DNA from: Halogeometricum rufum
GTDB lineage: Archaea > Halobacteriota > Halobacteria > Halobacteriales > Haloferacaceae
DNA: 64,000 nucleotides
Reading direction: 5' to 3'
Assembly: GCF_900112175.1 (NCBI RefSeq)
Contig: NZ_FOYT01000004.1
Span: 186,001 to 250,000 of the forward strand
This document shows, piece after piece, positions 8,292-17,688 of the stretch. The number at the start of each line of letters is the position of its first letter. Positions within the stretch are counted from its first letter, which is position 1. The notes beneath the pieces are model-generated. The model was given only the letters and a program-made list of their open reading frames with translations, was not told where the DNA came from and did not search any database. Both the position numbers and the translations under genes were made by a program.

Positions 8292-10358
8292 TCAGGCGTC
8301 CTCGCTGTTCTGTGCGACCTCGTTGTAGTACAGCCACTGGACGTCGAGGATGTCGAAGGTCCCGTCGCCGTTGAAGTCGAAGGCTTCGGGGTTCGACACC
8401 GTCGTGTCGCTGTTCCGGTAGTAGAACAGCGTCTGGACGTCCAGCACGTCCACGACGCCGTCGCCGTTGACGTCCTCGTGGAGTCCGTCGTCGTCGCCGT
8501 CGGCGGCCGGACCGTCGGAGTCGCCGACGACCAGCGTCGTGACGGTCAGCGACGAGCCCTGAACGTCGTCCACGTCGTAGGCCGTCCCGGCCTCGGTGCC
8601 GAGCGTCGTCACGTCTATCGAGAGGTCGCTCTCGCCCTCGACGGCGCCCTGTACCGCGACGGTACCGAGCGTCACCGGGCCGGTGTCGTTCGTGTCGACC
8701 ATGACGGTCTCGATGGTGACCGACGAGCCGTCCTCGGCCAGTTGCACGTCAGAGAGCCCGCCGCCCGCGAGTTCGACGCCGGCGATGCTCCCGACGCTGG
8801 GGTTCGAGAGCGACAGCGTGATGCTGTACGCCCCGACGCCGCCGTCGACCGGGTCGACCACGATGTCGTACGTCCCGTTCTGGTTCACGCCGAGGAGGTC
8901 CTGCGACGGCGAGAGGCTGACGTTCGTAGACGCCTGGCCGTCCGCCGGCGGTTCGGGGTCGGCCTCCGCTTCGACGGTCATCGTCGCGCTCGCGCTGTCG
9001 TTCTCCGTCGCGAGGACGACGGCGTACGCGCCGGACGAGAGCCCGGTCGTATCGACTGCGAAGCTGACCTGTTGGCTCGCACCGCCCGCGAGCGTCAGTT
9101 CCTCGCTCCCGACGGCCGACCCGTCTGCGGAGAGCGAGACCGTCTGCGTTCCCTGTTCGTCGCCGACGTTCTCGACCGTCGCGGTGACCGTCGCCGAGTC
9201 ACCCTGCGTCACCGGCGACGGGACGGCCAGGTTCGTCACCTGGAAGTCCGCCGGGACGGGGTCGGGCGTCGGTTCCGAGACCGTGAGCTGTGCGGTCGCG
9301 GTGTCGTTGTCGGTCGCGACGCCGTGCGTGTACGTGCCGGCGGCGACGCCGGCGGTGTCGACCGCGAAGGAGACGGTCTGACTCGCGCCGCCCGCGAGCG
9401 TCACGCTCTCCGTCTGTGCGACGCTCCCGTCGAAGCTGAACGCGACGGTCTGCGTCGCCTGCTGGCCGCCGACGTTCTCGACCGTCGCCGAGACCGTCAC
9501 CGAGTCGCCCTGCGTCGCCGTCGTCGGCGCGGTCAGGCCCGAGACCTGGAAGTCGGCCGGTGCGGGCGCTTCGGTGACGGTGACCGTCTGCGTCGCCGTC
9601 GTCGTCGCGCCGTCGTCGTCGGTCACGCTCACCTCGACCTCGTACTCGCCCGCCGCGGCGTACGCGTGCGTGACGGACTGGCCGGAGACGGTCGTGCCGT
9701 CGCCGAGGGTCCAGTCGTAGCCGGCGACCGAGCCGTCGGCGTCGGCGGCGGACGCCTCGAACGTCAGTTCGTCGCCCACCTGCGCGCTCGACGGACCGGT
9801 TATCGAGACGGTCGGCGGCGCGTTCGTCTCCGCGACGGTCAGCGTGGCGCTCCCGACTGACGAGAGCGTGTAGCCGGTGCCGCCCTCGTCGGACAGGAAC
9901 AGCCCCAGGTCGAGGCCGCCCGCCTCCGACGGCGAGACGACGTCGATAGCTGTCGTCCCGGCCGCCTGACCCTCCAGCGTGACGGTGAGGACCGTGACCG
10001 AGCCGGCGTCCGCGGTGTCGTCGAACGCGTAGACGGCGCTCGCCGCGGAGCCGTCGGCCGCGACCGAGAGGTCCGTACTACCGGGGGAACTCCCCGCAGC
10101 GACGTCGACGATGGTCGCGACGCTCGGGTCGCTGAGTTGGACCCCGACCTGTCCGGACCCGACGCCGCCGTCGGCGTCGTCGAGGACGACTTCGACCGTC
10201 GTCGTCTCGCCGGGTGCGAGTTCTGATTGAGCGGGCGATACGCTGATACTCGTCGTCCCGGCCGCACTGACGACGCCACCGGCCATCGAGAGGACGGTGA
10301 GCGCCGCCAGCACGACCGCGAGCGTCCTGGTGGTCCAGTGAGTTGTGTTATCGGGCAT
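8292..10358 (-). CDS. Secreted scaffold protein: cohesin, PKD, two CARDB, cohesin, dockerin
   Basis: A 688-residue secreted protein. In order: Sec signal (1-33), cohesin-like domain (about 35-176), PKD domain (about 180-266, PPTVSITGPSS to the DDDGATTTATQTV strand), two CARDB-type beta-sandwiches (268-362 and 364-466), a second cohesin-like domain (468-612) and a type I dockerin (about 620-683). The dockerin has two EF-like calcium loops, DVNGDGVVDVLD and DFNGDGTFDILD. A protein with both cohesins and a dockerin matches an adaptor scaffoldin, which could dock onto the membrane-anchored cohesin protein downstream and recruit the dockerin-bearing giant protein encoded upstream. Binding partners are inferred, not shown. 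Confidence 0.85.
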   Translation of the reverse strand: MPDNTTHWTTRTLAVVLAALTVLSMAGGVVSAAGTTSISVSPAQSELAPGETTTVEVVLDDADGGVGSGQVGVQLSDPSVATIVDVAAGSSPGSTDLSVAADGSAASAVYAFDDTADAGSVTVLTVTLEGQAAGTTAIDVVSPSEAGGLDLGLFLSDEGGTGYTLSSVGSATLTVAETNAPPTVSITGPSSAQVGDELTFEASAADADGSVAGYDWTLGDGTTVSGQSVTHAYAAAGEYEVEVSVTDDDGATTTATQTVTVTEAPAPADFQVSGLTAPTTATQGDSVTVSATVENVGGQQATQTVAFSFDGSVAQTESVTLAGGASQTVSFAVDTAGVAAGTYTHGVATDNDTATAQLTVSEPTPDPVPADFQVTNLAVPSPVTQGDSATVTATVENVGDEQGTQTVSLSADGSAVGSEELTLAGGASQQVSFAVDTTGLSSGAYAVVLATENDSASATMTVEAEADPEPPADGQASTNVSLSPSQDLLGVNQNGTYDIVVDPVDGGVGAYSITLSLSNPSVGSIAGVELAGGGLSDVQLAEDGSSVTIETVMVDTNDTGPVTLGTVAVQGAVEGESDLSIDVTTLGTEAGTAYDVDDVQGSSLTVTTLVVGDSDGPAADGDDDGLHEDVNGDGVVDVLDVQTLFYYRNSDTTVSNPEAFDFNGDGTFDILDVQWLYYNEVAQNSEDA

Positions 10359-10486
10359 TGTCTGTTGTCTGGGTGTCTCGGTCTCCTGCGATACCGCCGG
10401 TCGCCGCTCCGAGGGGAGAGACGAGACCGTCTGGAGTGGTCTCGGAGCGTCGTCGGAACGTCGGAGTCGACTGCGTCATGGAGTGA

Positions 10487-13400
10487 TCAGCTCCCTCCGA
10501 CCAGTTCGGTGAACAGCGCCTGTGCGTCCCCGACGTTGACCGTCCCGTCGCCGTTGACGTCGAACGCGTCGACGTTGGACTGAACGACCGGGTCGGTCAG
10601 GTTGGAGAACAGCGCCTGCGCGTCGCCGGTGTTGACCGTCCCGTCGCCGTTGACGTCCTCGTAGACGCCGTCGCCGTCGGGGTCGGTCGGCGCGTCGGTG
10701 GAGTCGCCCACCGGTCCCGGACCGGTCGCGGCCGCCTCGACGGTCAGCACGAACGTCTGCGAGACGCTCGCGTCGCCGTCGGCGGCGGTGACGGTCACGG
10801 TGTACGGGCCGTCGGCCGCCGCGCCGACGGGCGGCGCGAACGCGAGTTCGCCCGTGCCGTCGCCGGCGTCGGTCAGGGTGGTGAACCCGGCGGCGTCGCC
10901 GGCGTCGACCGACAGCGACACGTCGTCGCCGTCGGGGTCGGTGGCGTTCAGCGCAACGGTGAGCGACTCGTTCTCGGTGACCGTCTGGTTCGTCACCGCG
11001 TCGAGCGTCGGCGGCGCGTTCGCCTCGACTTCGACGACTTCGATGCCGTTCACCTGCGGGTTCTCGGTGACGTGACCGAACGAGACGTTCAGTTCGTCGT
11101 CGCTCGGCGTGACGACGAACGTCTGCGTGCCCGCGGTGTTGTCGCCGTACGTCTCGATGACGTCGAACTCCGTGAGGACCTGTTCGCCCTCGACGGCCAC
11201 GTCGAAGACGCGGTCACCGACGGCGTCGGTCTGCGGGTAGCCGTCGTGGAAGTGCAGGCGCACCTCGTACGTCGTCCCCGACTGCACCGGGAACGACCAC
11301 GCCATCTCCGGGCTCTCCGACGCGTCGTACCGCTCGGTCGCGAATATCGCCGTCGGCGTGCCGTTCGGCACGGACGCGTCGACACTCGCCGGCTGGTACT
11401 GACTGTCGGGCAGGTCACCGCCGGCGACGAGGTACTCGCTCGGCGCCGACTCGGTGTCGGCCGTCCAGTCGGTGCCGCCCTCGACGGCGATGGCGGGACC
11501 GCCGACGTTCACGCGGTAGAGCGCGTCGCCGGTCGGGTCGCCGCCGTCGTCGGGCGTGCCGGCGCTCTCGTCGTAGCGCAACACCACGACGTTCGACGCG
11601 AGTCCGGTCTCGCCCTCCGCGTCCGCGGCGGCGGCGATGAAGTAGTTCAGGCCGCCGGCGGCCGAGGAGTTCGTCAGTTCGACGGGTACCGTCGCGGTGC
11701 CGTCGGAACCGACGGTGACGGTGTACTCCTCGACGTCGAGGGCGTTGTTGGCCTCGAACGCCTCGACGTCGTAGCCGGCCGTGCCGTCGTAGTCGGGCAC
11801 GCCGACGAGGTTGGTCTCTGCCTCCACTCGCAGGAGGGTCACCGTCGAACCGGGGTCGCCGGTGACGGTCACCGTCTGCTGTGCGTCGGCCACCGTCGCG
11901 GCCGTGTGAGCGTCCGAGAGCGTCGTCGCGTTCAGCGTGACGTTCTCGACGCCGACGCTCGGTGCGGCGGCGGTCGTCGCGTCGGCGACGGCCTGCGACC
12001 CGCCGGCGCTTCCGTCGCCGAACAGGCTCGTCTCGGCCGTCGCGCCGTCCGCGAACTGGACGGTCACGCTGGAGCCGGCGAGTTCCAGCCCCGAGATGGG
12101 ACCGGCCTCACCGGACTGGACCGAGGACCCGCCCTTGATGCTGGTCGGGTCGTTGTCGATGGAGAAGGCGATGGACTCGCCCGGCTGGAAGGAGCCGAAC
12201 TCGACGGTGAGCGTGCTGTAGCCGTCGGCGCCGTCGACGCCGTTCTCGGGGTCGGAGACGGTCGCCTGGACCGTCCCGCTCGTCCCGTCGTCGTCGACGG
12301 TGAAGCCCTTCGCGCCCTGGTCGCCGGCCGTGCCGTCGGGGTCGAAGACCACGTCGGGCAGGACCGCGGAACTCAGGTTCAGCGTGAGCGACTCGATGTC
12401 CTCGTCGCCGGTGTTCTCGACGACGAACGACCCGGAGTCGTACGTCGTCGCGCCGACGCCCTCGCCGGCGTCGACCTGAACGGTCGCCTCGCCGGCCGTC
12501 GGGCCGTCGTCGGCGACCTGTTCGACGCGCATCGCCGAGAGCTTCGCGTTGTCGGTGACGACCGAGAGGTCGACGTTCAGTTCGCCGTCGGTCACCTCGA
12601 CCGTGTACGTCTGCTCGCTCGCGGTGAGCGGACCGACGTCGGCGTAGATGTCGTAGCTCGACAGCACCTGCTCGCCCTCGATGGAGGCGTCGAACAGGCG
12701 GTCGTTCTCGTTCGTGCCGTCGCTCGGACCCGAGGAGTCGGGCTGGTCGTTCGTCGAGACGCCCTGGTAGATTTCGGCGAACTGGAGCGTCACCACGTAC
12801 GTCCCGTTCTCGACGGGGACGTCGTAGCCGAACGCCTCGCCGTACCGCTCGGTGTGGTACAGTTCGTCGTCGTCCGTGCCGTTTATCTCGGGGTCCGACG
12901 GCGTGCCGGCGGCCCCGACGGTGAACGTCTGTCCGCCGTCGAAGTTCGTGTCGGCCTGATAGACGGTGCCGTCGGTGGCGGTGTACGCGGGACCGCCCGC
13001 GTTGACCGCGAACACCGTCTCCGTGGTCGTCGCGTCGGTGTCCTCAACGGCGACCGTCACCGTGTCGGTGTCCGATGCGCCCGCCTCGTCGGTCACGGTC
13101 ACCTCGAAGGTGAGCGTGGTGTCGCCGTCCACGTCGGGCGCGGTGAACGTCGGTTGGGCGCCGTCCTGCACGCTCAGTTGCGCGTCGGGACCGCCCGTCT
13201 GCGTCCACGAGTAGCCGAGTTGGTCGCCGTCGGCGTCGGTCGAACCGGTCGCGTCGAACGTCACCGTGGCGCCCTCCGAGACCGTCTGGTCGGCGCCGGC
13301 GTCGGCGACGGGCGCGGCGTTCGCGCCGATTTCGGTCACGGTCAACCGGTCCCACGACGCGGAGAACGTCTCGTCCGCGCCGTTGGCCGTGCTGATGAGG

Positions 13401-16400
13401 CCGACGGCCATACCCTGGTTCTCGTCGGCGTACCAGCTCTCGGGGACGGTGAGCGTCTGGTCGAGATAGACGCGTTCGCCGCCGTCGATGGCGTAACTGG
13501 CTATCGCCGTGTCGTTCGACGGGTAGACGTCGACGAACAGGTCGATGGTCTGCCCGCTTCCGAACACGTCGGGCTCGGAGACGATAACGGAGTCGCCGTT
13601 AGCGACCTGCCCGCCGGACTCCTTCAGGAACTGGACCCCGCCGTTGGGGTTGCCGTTCGCGTCCTGTGCGCCCGCGACCAGTTTGACGTAGTTGTCCTGG
13701 TCGCCGGTGCCGAGGTACATCCCGGCGGCCTGGTAGTTCTCGGGCGTCGTGTCGTTCGAGAACGGCGATTCGACCGTCCCGGAGACGGTGAACGGCGCGT
13801 CGCCGGTCGCGTTCACGCCGTACTGGAACGCGTACGCCTGCGAGTTCTTGTTCTCGTAGGCGTCGCCGAAGGGCGCGGCGTCCACCGAGATGCGCTCGGT
13901 TGCGCCGCCGGCGCGGACCTGCGAGGCGTTGTAGAGGTCCGCGTAGTCGGTGCCGTTCGTCATCAGGCCGGTGAAGCCGAGGCCGAACAGCGACTGCGGG
14001 TGCTGCCCCGCCTCGAACTGCCGGTCGACCGGTAGGTCGTTGTCGAGGCCGTTCTGCGCGTCGATGGCGAACGGATCCTCGCCGTCGGAGAGTCCGTCGT
14101 TGTCGTCGTCGGTGTCTATCGAGTCGGGCGAACCGTCGAAGTCCCTGTCCTCGGGCTGTGAGGCCTGCGAGCAGGGGTCCGTGCCGACCTGGTTCTCGTC
14201 GGCGTTGGTGTAGCCGTCGCCGTCGGCGTCACCGTCCGGGTCGTACTCCGAGGAGTCGGGGTCGTCCGCCGTGCAGACGCCGCCCGCCGCCCCGTCGTAG
14301 TCGTTCGGTTCGAAGACGGTTATCTGGTTGCTGCCGTAGGTGGCGGCCCACACCGTGCCGGGGAACACCGCGTCGTCGCCCTGTGCGTGGACGTCGAGCG
14401 GGTTGCTCCCGATGTTCTCGAACAGCGCTTCGGTGGACGTGGCCTCGGTCCCCTGCGCGTTCAGTTCGACGCGCTGGACGTCGCCGGAGTTCCACATCGC
14501 GAGGAGCAGGTCGCCCTGCATCGCGCCGCCGAAGTTCGACGCCGTGTAGACGTCCATCCCCTGCGCCGTCGCGCCGAACGTCTCGAGCGCGGCGCTCTCG
14601 GAGGAACCGTTCGTCGGCGAGATGAAGTCGCAGTTCACCGAGTCGTGGAGACCGCTCTCCACGGCCGCGCCGAACTGGCTGTTCGGGTTACCGCGGGTCG
14701 GGTTCGGGTGACCGGCGTAGTAGTCCTCGCCGTCGACGTGGTAGACGCCCGCGGCGGAGAACTCGTCCTGTTCGTTCTGCTCGTTGGTGCAGACGCCCTG
14801 CGGCCCCTCGTCCACGACGATGCCGCCCCAACCGGGGTTGGCGCTGTTGTCCGTCGCGTACAGTTTGCCGCTCTCCCCGAGAGCGATGTCGTAGGCGTTC
14901 CGGTAGCCCGGCGAGTAGACGTCGACCGGACTGTCGGCCGTCCACTTCGCCATGTTCGCGCCGTCCATCCCGCCGAACGGGCCGTCGGTCGGCGTCGCGT
15001 CCGGGTCCAGGGTCGGCAGGTCGTACAGGTACGTCGCGTCGGTGTTGGCGGCGTCCTTCTCGGCCATCGCGTCTATCTGGCCGAGGTCGATGGAGAGAAT
15101 CGCCGCCGAGAGCGCGTACTCCGGCGTCAGCGCGAAGTTGTCCGAGGGCGCGCCCTTGTTCGTGTGGCCGCCCTGCGCGACGTACAGCGTGTCGTTCGCC
15201 GCGTCGTACTGGAGGCCGTTCGTCGCGTGGTTCTCCTCGGACCGCGGCAGGCCGCGGACGAGCATGTCGTGGTCCCACCCGCCGTCGCTCTGCTGAGTCA
15301 ACCGCGAGACGACGCCGGAGTTGGTGTCCAGTCCGCTGTCGGTGTGGCCGCCGCCGGCCCCGATGCGGGGGTCGCTGGACGTGACGTAGACGACGGGCGT
15401 GTCGGCCGTCCCCTCGACGATGAGCCCCGTCACCTGCCTGTTGCCGACGCCCGGGTTGTACGACCCGTCGTCGTCGTGGTTCGGGATGTCCTGCACGGCG
15501 TCGATGACCTCGGAGTCGGTCACCGCGTAGTCGTTCGGGCCGTTGCGGGTGATCTCGAACGCCTTTATCTCGCCGGACTGCTGGGAGACGTAGAGGCGTC
15601 CGTCGGGGCCGAAGTCGAGCGACGTCGGGTTCCCGAGGTTCACGTCGAGTCCGCTCACGCCGAAGCCGACGGGGACGGAACTGGAGCCGTCGCCGGCGAG
15701 TTCGACCGTCAGCGGACTAGCCGTGTTGGGCGCGTCGTGGTCGACTTCGAGCGTCGCCGCCTTCGGCGTCGCGTCCGACGGCGTGAAGGTCACCTCGACG
15801 GCCACCGTCTCGCCGGGCGCGAGCGTCGTGCTGCCCGCGAAGTCGGCGGTGAACTCGTCCGCGTCCGCACCCGTCACGGAGACGTCGGAGACGGTGATGT
15901 CGGCGTCGCCCGACCCGCCGTCGTTCGAGAGCGTGACCGTCTGCGTCTCGCTGGCTCCCGCGACGACGGTGCCGAAGTCGAGTTCCTCCGGACCGCCGAG
16001 TTCGCCGGGCGACGGCGTCGCCTCGACGATCTCGATGGCGTTGACCTGCGGGTTCTCGGTCACGTGTGCGAAGTCGACGTCGACCGTTCCGTCGCTGGTG
16101 ACGGTGAACGTCTCCATCCCCGCCGTCTGGTCGCCGTAGGCGGCGATGGGGTCGAAGTTCTCGACGGTCTGGCCCTCGACGCTGACGTCGAAGACGCGGT
16201 CGCCGGGCGCGCTCGTGCCGTCGAATCCGTCGTAGAAGTAGAGTCGGACCTCGACTTTCTGTCCGGACGGAACGTCGAACTCGTACTGCATCTCGTCTCC
16301 CTCCGGCGGGTCGTACCGCTCGGTGGTCCAGATGCCCGCGGGCGTCCCGGACGGAACTGTGCTGTCTATCGTACTCGGTGCCGGATTGCTGGCGGTGCTC

Positions 16401-16603
16401 CCGCCGGCGACCAGGTACTGGGTGTCGGACACCCAGTCCGGGCCGTCGGTCGCGGCGACTGCCCCGCCCGCGTTCGCGCGGTAGAGGACGTCACCCGGTG
16501 CCGCCGCGGCCGTGCCCGAGAAGGCGACGGTTCCGGCGAACACCGAGGTGACCATCAGCACCGCGACGAATACGGTCGTGATCCGTTTCGTGCGTCGTGT
16601 CAT
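10487..16603 (-). CDS. Giant secreted malectin / sugar-dehydrogenase-like propeller / dockerin protein
   Basis: A 2038-residue secreted protein. Approximate domains: Sec signal (1-36), malectin-like carbohydrate-binding domain (37-200), choice-of-anchor-D Ig-like domain (203-304), a six-bladed propeller resembling glucose/sorbosone dehydrogenases (312-768), calcium-binding TSP3-like repeats (775-858), a concanavalin-like sandwich (865-1094), a PKD/Ig domain (1097-1188), second malectin (1192-1365), two further sandwiches (to about 1680), third malectin (1692-1863), cadherin-like domain (1865-1968) and a type I dockerin (1972-2038). The dockerin has two textbook loops, DVNGDGTVNTGD and DVNGDGTVNVGD. 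It probably binds and perhaps oxidises polysaccharide or sugars outside the cell. The propeller assignment is by motif only and catalysis is unproven. It leads the cohesin-dockerin cluster; the next gene is 128 bases away. Confidence 0.88.
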   Translation of the reverse strand: MTRRTKRITTVFVAVLMVTSVFAGTVAFSGTAAAAPGDVLYRANAGGAVAATDGPDWVSDTQYLVAGGSTASNPAPSTIDSTVPSGTPAGIWTTERYDPPEGDEMQYEFDVPSGQKVEVRLYFYDGFDGTSAPGDRVFDVSVEGQTVENFDPIAAYGDQTAGMETFTVTSDGTVDVDFAHVTENPQVNAIEIVEATPSPGELGGPEELDFGTVVAGASETQTVTLSNDGGSGDADITVSDVSVTGADADEFTADFAGSTTLAPGETVAVEVTFTPSDATPKAATLEVDHDAPNTASPLTVELAGDGSSSVPVGFGVSGLDVNLGNPTSLDFGPDGRLYVSQQSGEIKAFEITRNGPNDYAVTDSEVIDAVQDIPNHDDDGSYNPGVGNRQVTGLIVEGTADTPVVYVTSSDPRIGAGGGHTDSGLDTNSGVVSRLTQQSDGGWDHDMLVRGLPRSEENHATNGLQYDAANDTLYVAQGGHTNKGAPSDNFALTPEYALSAAILSIDLGQIDAMAEKDAANTDATYLYDLPTLDPDATPTDGPFGGMDGANMAKWTADSPVDVYSPGYRNAYDIALGESGKLYATDNSANPGWGGIVVDEGPQGVCTNEQNEQDEFSAAGVYHVDGEDYYAGHPNPTRGNPNSQFGAAVESGLHDSVNCDFISPTNGSSESAALETFGATAQGMDVYTASNFGGAMQGDLLLAMWNSGDVQRVELNAQGTEATSTEALFENIGSNPLDVHAQGDDAVFPGTVWAATYGSNQITVFEPNDYDGAAGGVCTADDPDSSEYDPDGDADGDGYTNADENQVGTDPCSQASQPEDRDFDGSPDSIDTDDDNDGLSDGEDPFAIDAQNGLDNDLPVDRQFEAGQHPQSLFGLGFTGLMTNGTDYADLYNASQVRAGGATERISVDAAPFGDAYENKNSQAYAFQYGVNATGDAPFTVSGTVESPFSNDTTPENYQAAGMYLGTGDQDNYVKLVAGAQDANGNPNGGVQFLKESGGQVANGDSVIVSEPDVFGSGQTIDLFVDVYPSNDTAIASYAIDGGERVYLDQTLTVPESWYADENQGMAVGLISTANGADETFSASWDRLTVTEIGANAAPVADAGADQTVSEGATVTFDATGSTDADGDQLGYSWTQTGGPDAQLSVQDGAQPTFTAPDVDGDTTLTFEVTVTDEAGASDTDTVTVAVEDTDATTTETVFAVNAGGPAYTATDGTVYQADTNFDGGQTFTVGAAGTPSDPEINGTDDDELYHTERYGEAFGYDVPVENGTYVVTLQFAEIYQGVSTNDQPDSSGPSDGTNENDRLFDASIEGEQVLSSYDIYADVGPLTASEQTYTVEVTDGELNVDLSVVTDNAKLSAMRVEQVADDGPTAGEATVQVDAGEGVGATTYDSGSFVVENTGDEDIESLTLNLSSAVLPDVVFDPDGTAGDQGAKGFTVDDDGTSGTVQATVSDPENGVDGADGYSTLTVEFGSFQPGESIAFSIDNDPTSIKGGSSVQSGEAGPISGLELAGSSVTVQFADGATAETSLFGDGSAGGSQAVADATTAAAPSVGVENVTLNATTLSDAHTAATVADAQQTVTVTGDPGSTVTLLRVEAETNLVGVPDYDGTAGYDVEAFEANNALDVEEYTVTVGSDGTATVPVELTNSSAAGGLNYFIAAAADAEGETGLASNVVVLRYDESAGTPDDGGDPTGDALYRVNVGGPAIAVEGGTDWTADTESAPSEYLVAGGDLPDSQYQPASVDASVPNGTPTAIFATERYDASESPEMAWSFPVQSGTTYEVRLHFHDGYPQTDAVGDRVFDVAVEGEQVLTEFDVIETYGDNTAGTQTFVVTPSDDELNVSFGHVTENPQVNGIEVVEVEANAPPTLDAVTNQTVTENESLTVALNATDPDGDDVSLSVDAGDAAGFTTLTDAGDGTGELAFAPPVGAAADGPYTVTVTAADGDASVSQTFVLTVEAAATGPGPVGDSTDAPTDPDGDGVYEDVNGDGTVNTGDAQALFSNLTDPVVQSNVDAFDVNGDGTVNVGDAQALFTELVGGS

Positions 16604-16972
16604 TGTATCATGTGTCGTGTCGTTCGTTGGTTCGTGGTCGATCGTCCCGCTCGCACCGCACCAGCCCCACAGTCGGCGTGCGAGAGTGCCGAGTCGGGTA
16701 CGAGTCAGAGCGTGTCGGCATAGTATCAGTATTATTACAATACTCGTCCGGGGCGGGCCGATTCGGAATCGTAACGGTTCGTTGAGCGGATTATCGGCGT
16801 CGTAACCGAACGGATAGGCGCACCGAAACCGCTGATTCGGGGTCTCTCGGTGGCCGAGAGCGGCGAGAGAACTGTCGTCCGGCGCTCGAGAAACATATCG
16901 CTACGTCGAGAGGTTACGGTCGCGAGTGCGGCCGCTATCGAGTCGGATGGGCGACGAGAGCGAACCACCGAG
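16604..16972. other. Non-coding stretch between the giant protein gene and a winged-helix gene
   Basis: No convincing gene. An AT-rich patch at 16719-16743 contains AGTATCAGTATTATTACAAT, with partly self-complementary ends, about 120 bases before the giant protein's ATG. It could be its promoter with an untranslated leader. The remainder is GC-rich and featureless. Confidence 0.5.
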
Positions 16973-17515
16973 TCAGGCGGGCCGGTGGAGCGACCGGACG
17001 GAGAGAGCGAAGAGCAGGGAGAACAGGAGGCCGAACGTCGTGGCGACGGGCAGGCGCGGCGACACCACGCCGAGGACGACGGCGGCGGCGACGGCGACGC
17101 CCGCACCCGAGAGGACGGCGGCGTACCGACTCCAGTCTCGCGCGGGGCCGTCGTGGGTCCGTTCCTCGAACCCGAAGTCGAGTTCGGCCGCCGCCTCGGT
17201 GAGTTCGATGCCCACCCAGCGCCGGTCGGCCCGGACGAGTCCGGCGTCGACCAGTTTGCCGAGGTGGTTCTGGTAGAGCGCCGTGTACGCGCTCTTTCGC
17301 TGTTCGGGCGTCACCTCTTCGACGGGCACGCCGTTCTCCACCGCGGCGACGTACTCGGCGAGTTCGCCGACCGATGCGGGAGCCGAGTGCTCGCGGAGGT
17401 ACCGAAGCGCGTGCCGGCGACGCGAGTTTCCGAGCATCTCGTAGAGGTCGGCCTCCTCGATGCCGTCCGCAGCGTCGTCGTCGCGTTCGGGCGTCCGTTC
17501 GAGAGCCTGCGACAT
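16973..17515 (-). CDS. Winged-helix membrane protein (DUF7344-like putative regulator)
   Basis: A 180-residue protein. Residues 28-115 form a winged helix typical of haloarchaeal DUF7344 proteins (MLGNSRRRHALRYLREH, VEEVTPEQRKSAYTALYQNH, LGKLVDAGLV). Residues 130-177 form two hydrophobic helices, so it is probably a membrane-tethered DNA-binding protein. The start at 17515 is supported by a strong Shine-Dalgarno sequence seven bases upstream. The target is unknown. Confidence 0.82.
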   Translation of the reverse strand: MSQALERTPERDDDAADGIEEADLYEMLGNSRRRHALRYLREHSAPASVGELAEYVAAVENGVPVEEVTPEQRKSAYTALYQNHLGKLVDAGLVRADRRWVGIELTEAAAELDFGFEERTHDGPARDWSRYAAVLSGAGVAVAAAVVLGVVSPRLPVATTFGLLFSLLFALSVRSLHRPA

Positions 17516-17522
17516 GGTAGAT

Positions 17523-17530
17523 TCACCTCC
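17523..17530 (-). promoter_or_regulatory. Strong Shine-Dalgarno sequence
   Basis: On the minus strand GGAGGTGA lies seven bases before the ATG at 17515 and is a full match to the archaeal 16S rRNA tail. It stands out because several other starts in this window appear leaderless. Confidence 0.75.
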
Positions 17531-17631
17531 GGGAGACAGCCCTTTTGTTATGTCAACAGTATCGAAATATACCTTCGAACGACGGTCAGCCCGCCTCGTC
17601 CCCTCGCGAGCCCCGTCGGCGAAACGGCCCG

Positions 17632-17646
17632 TTTAGCGGCGCTAAA
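17632..17646. promoter_or_regulatory. Perfect palindrome between antiporter and winged-helix genes
   Basis: TTTAGCG-G-CGCTAAA is a perfect 15-base palindrome, followed at 17653 by the related GGTTAGCGCC. It lies 43 bases after the antiporter stop and 117 bases before the winged-helix gene start. It could be a terminator stem for the first or a binding site for the second. Confidence 0.5.
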
Positions 17647-17688
17647 TCGGGAGGTTAGCGCCGGAAGCGGCCGGCTAGCGGGGGCGGT

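Noticed and set aside
11072-14035. Plus-strand open frame of 987 codons
   Set aside because: It is antisense to the giant malectin/dockerin gene; composition is Arg/Gly/Val-rich, as expected for a shadow of a GC-rich gene, and no domain is visible.
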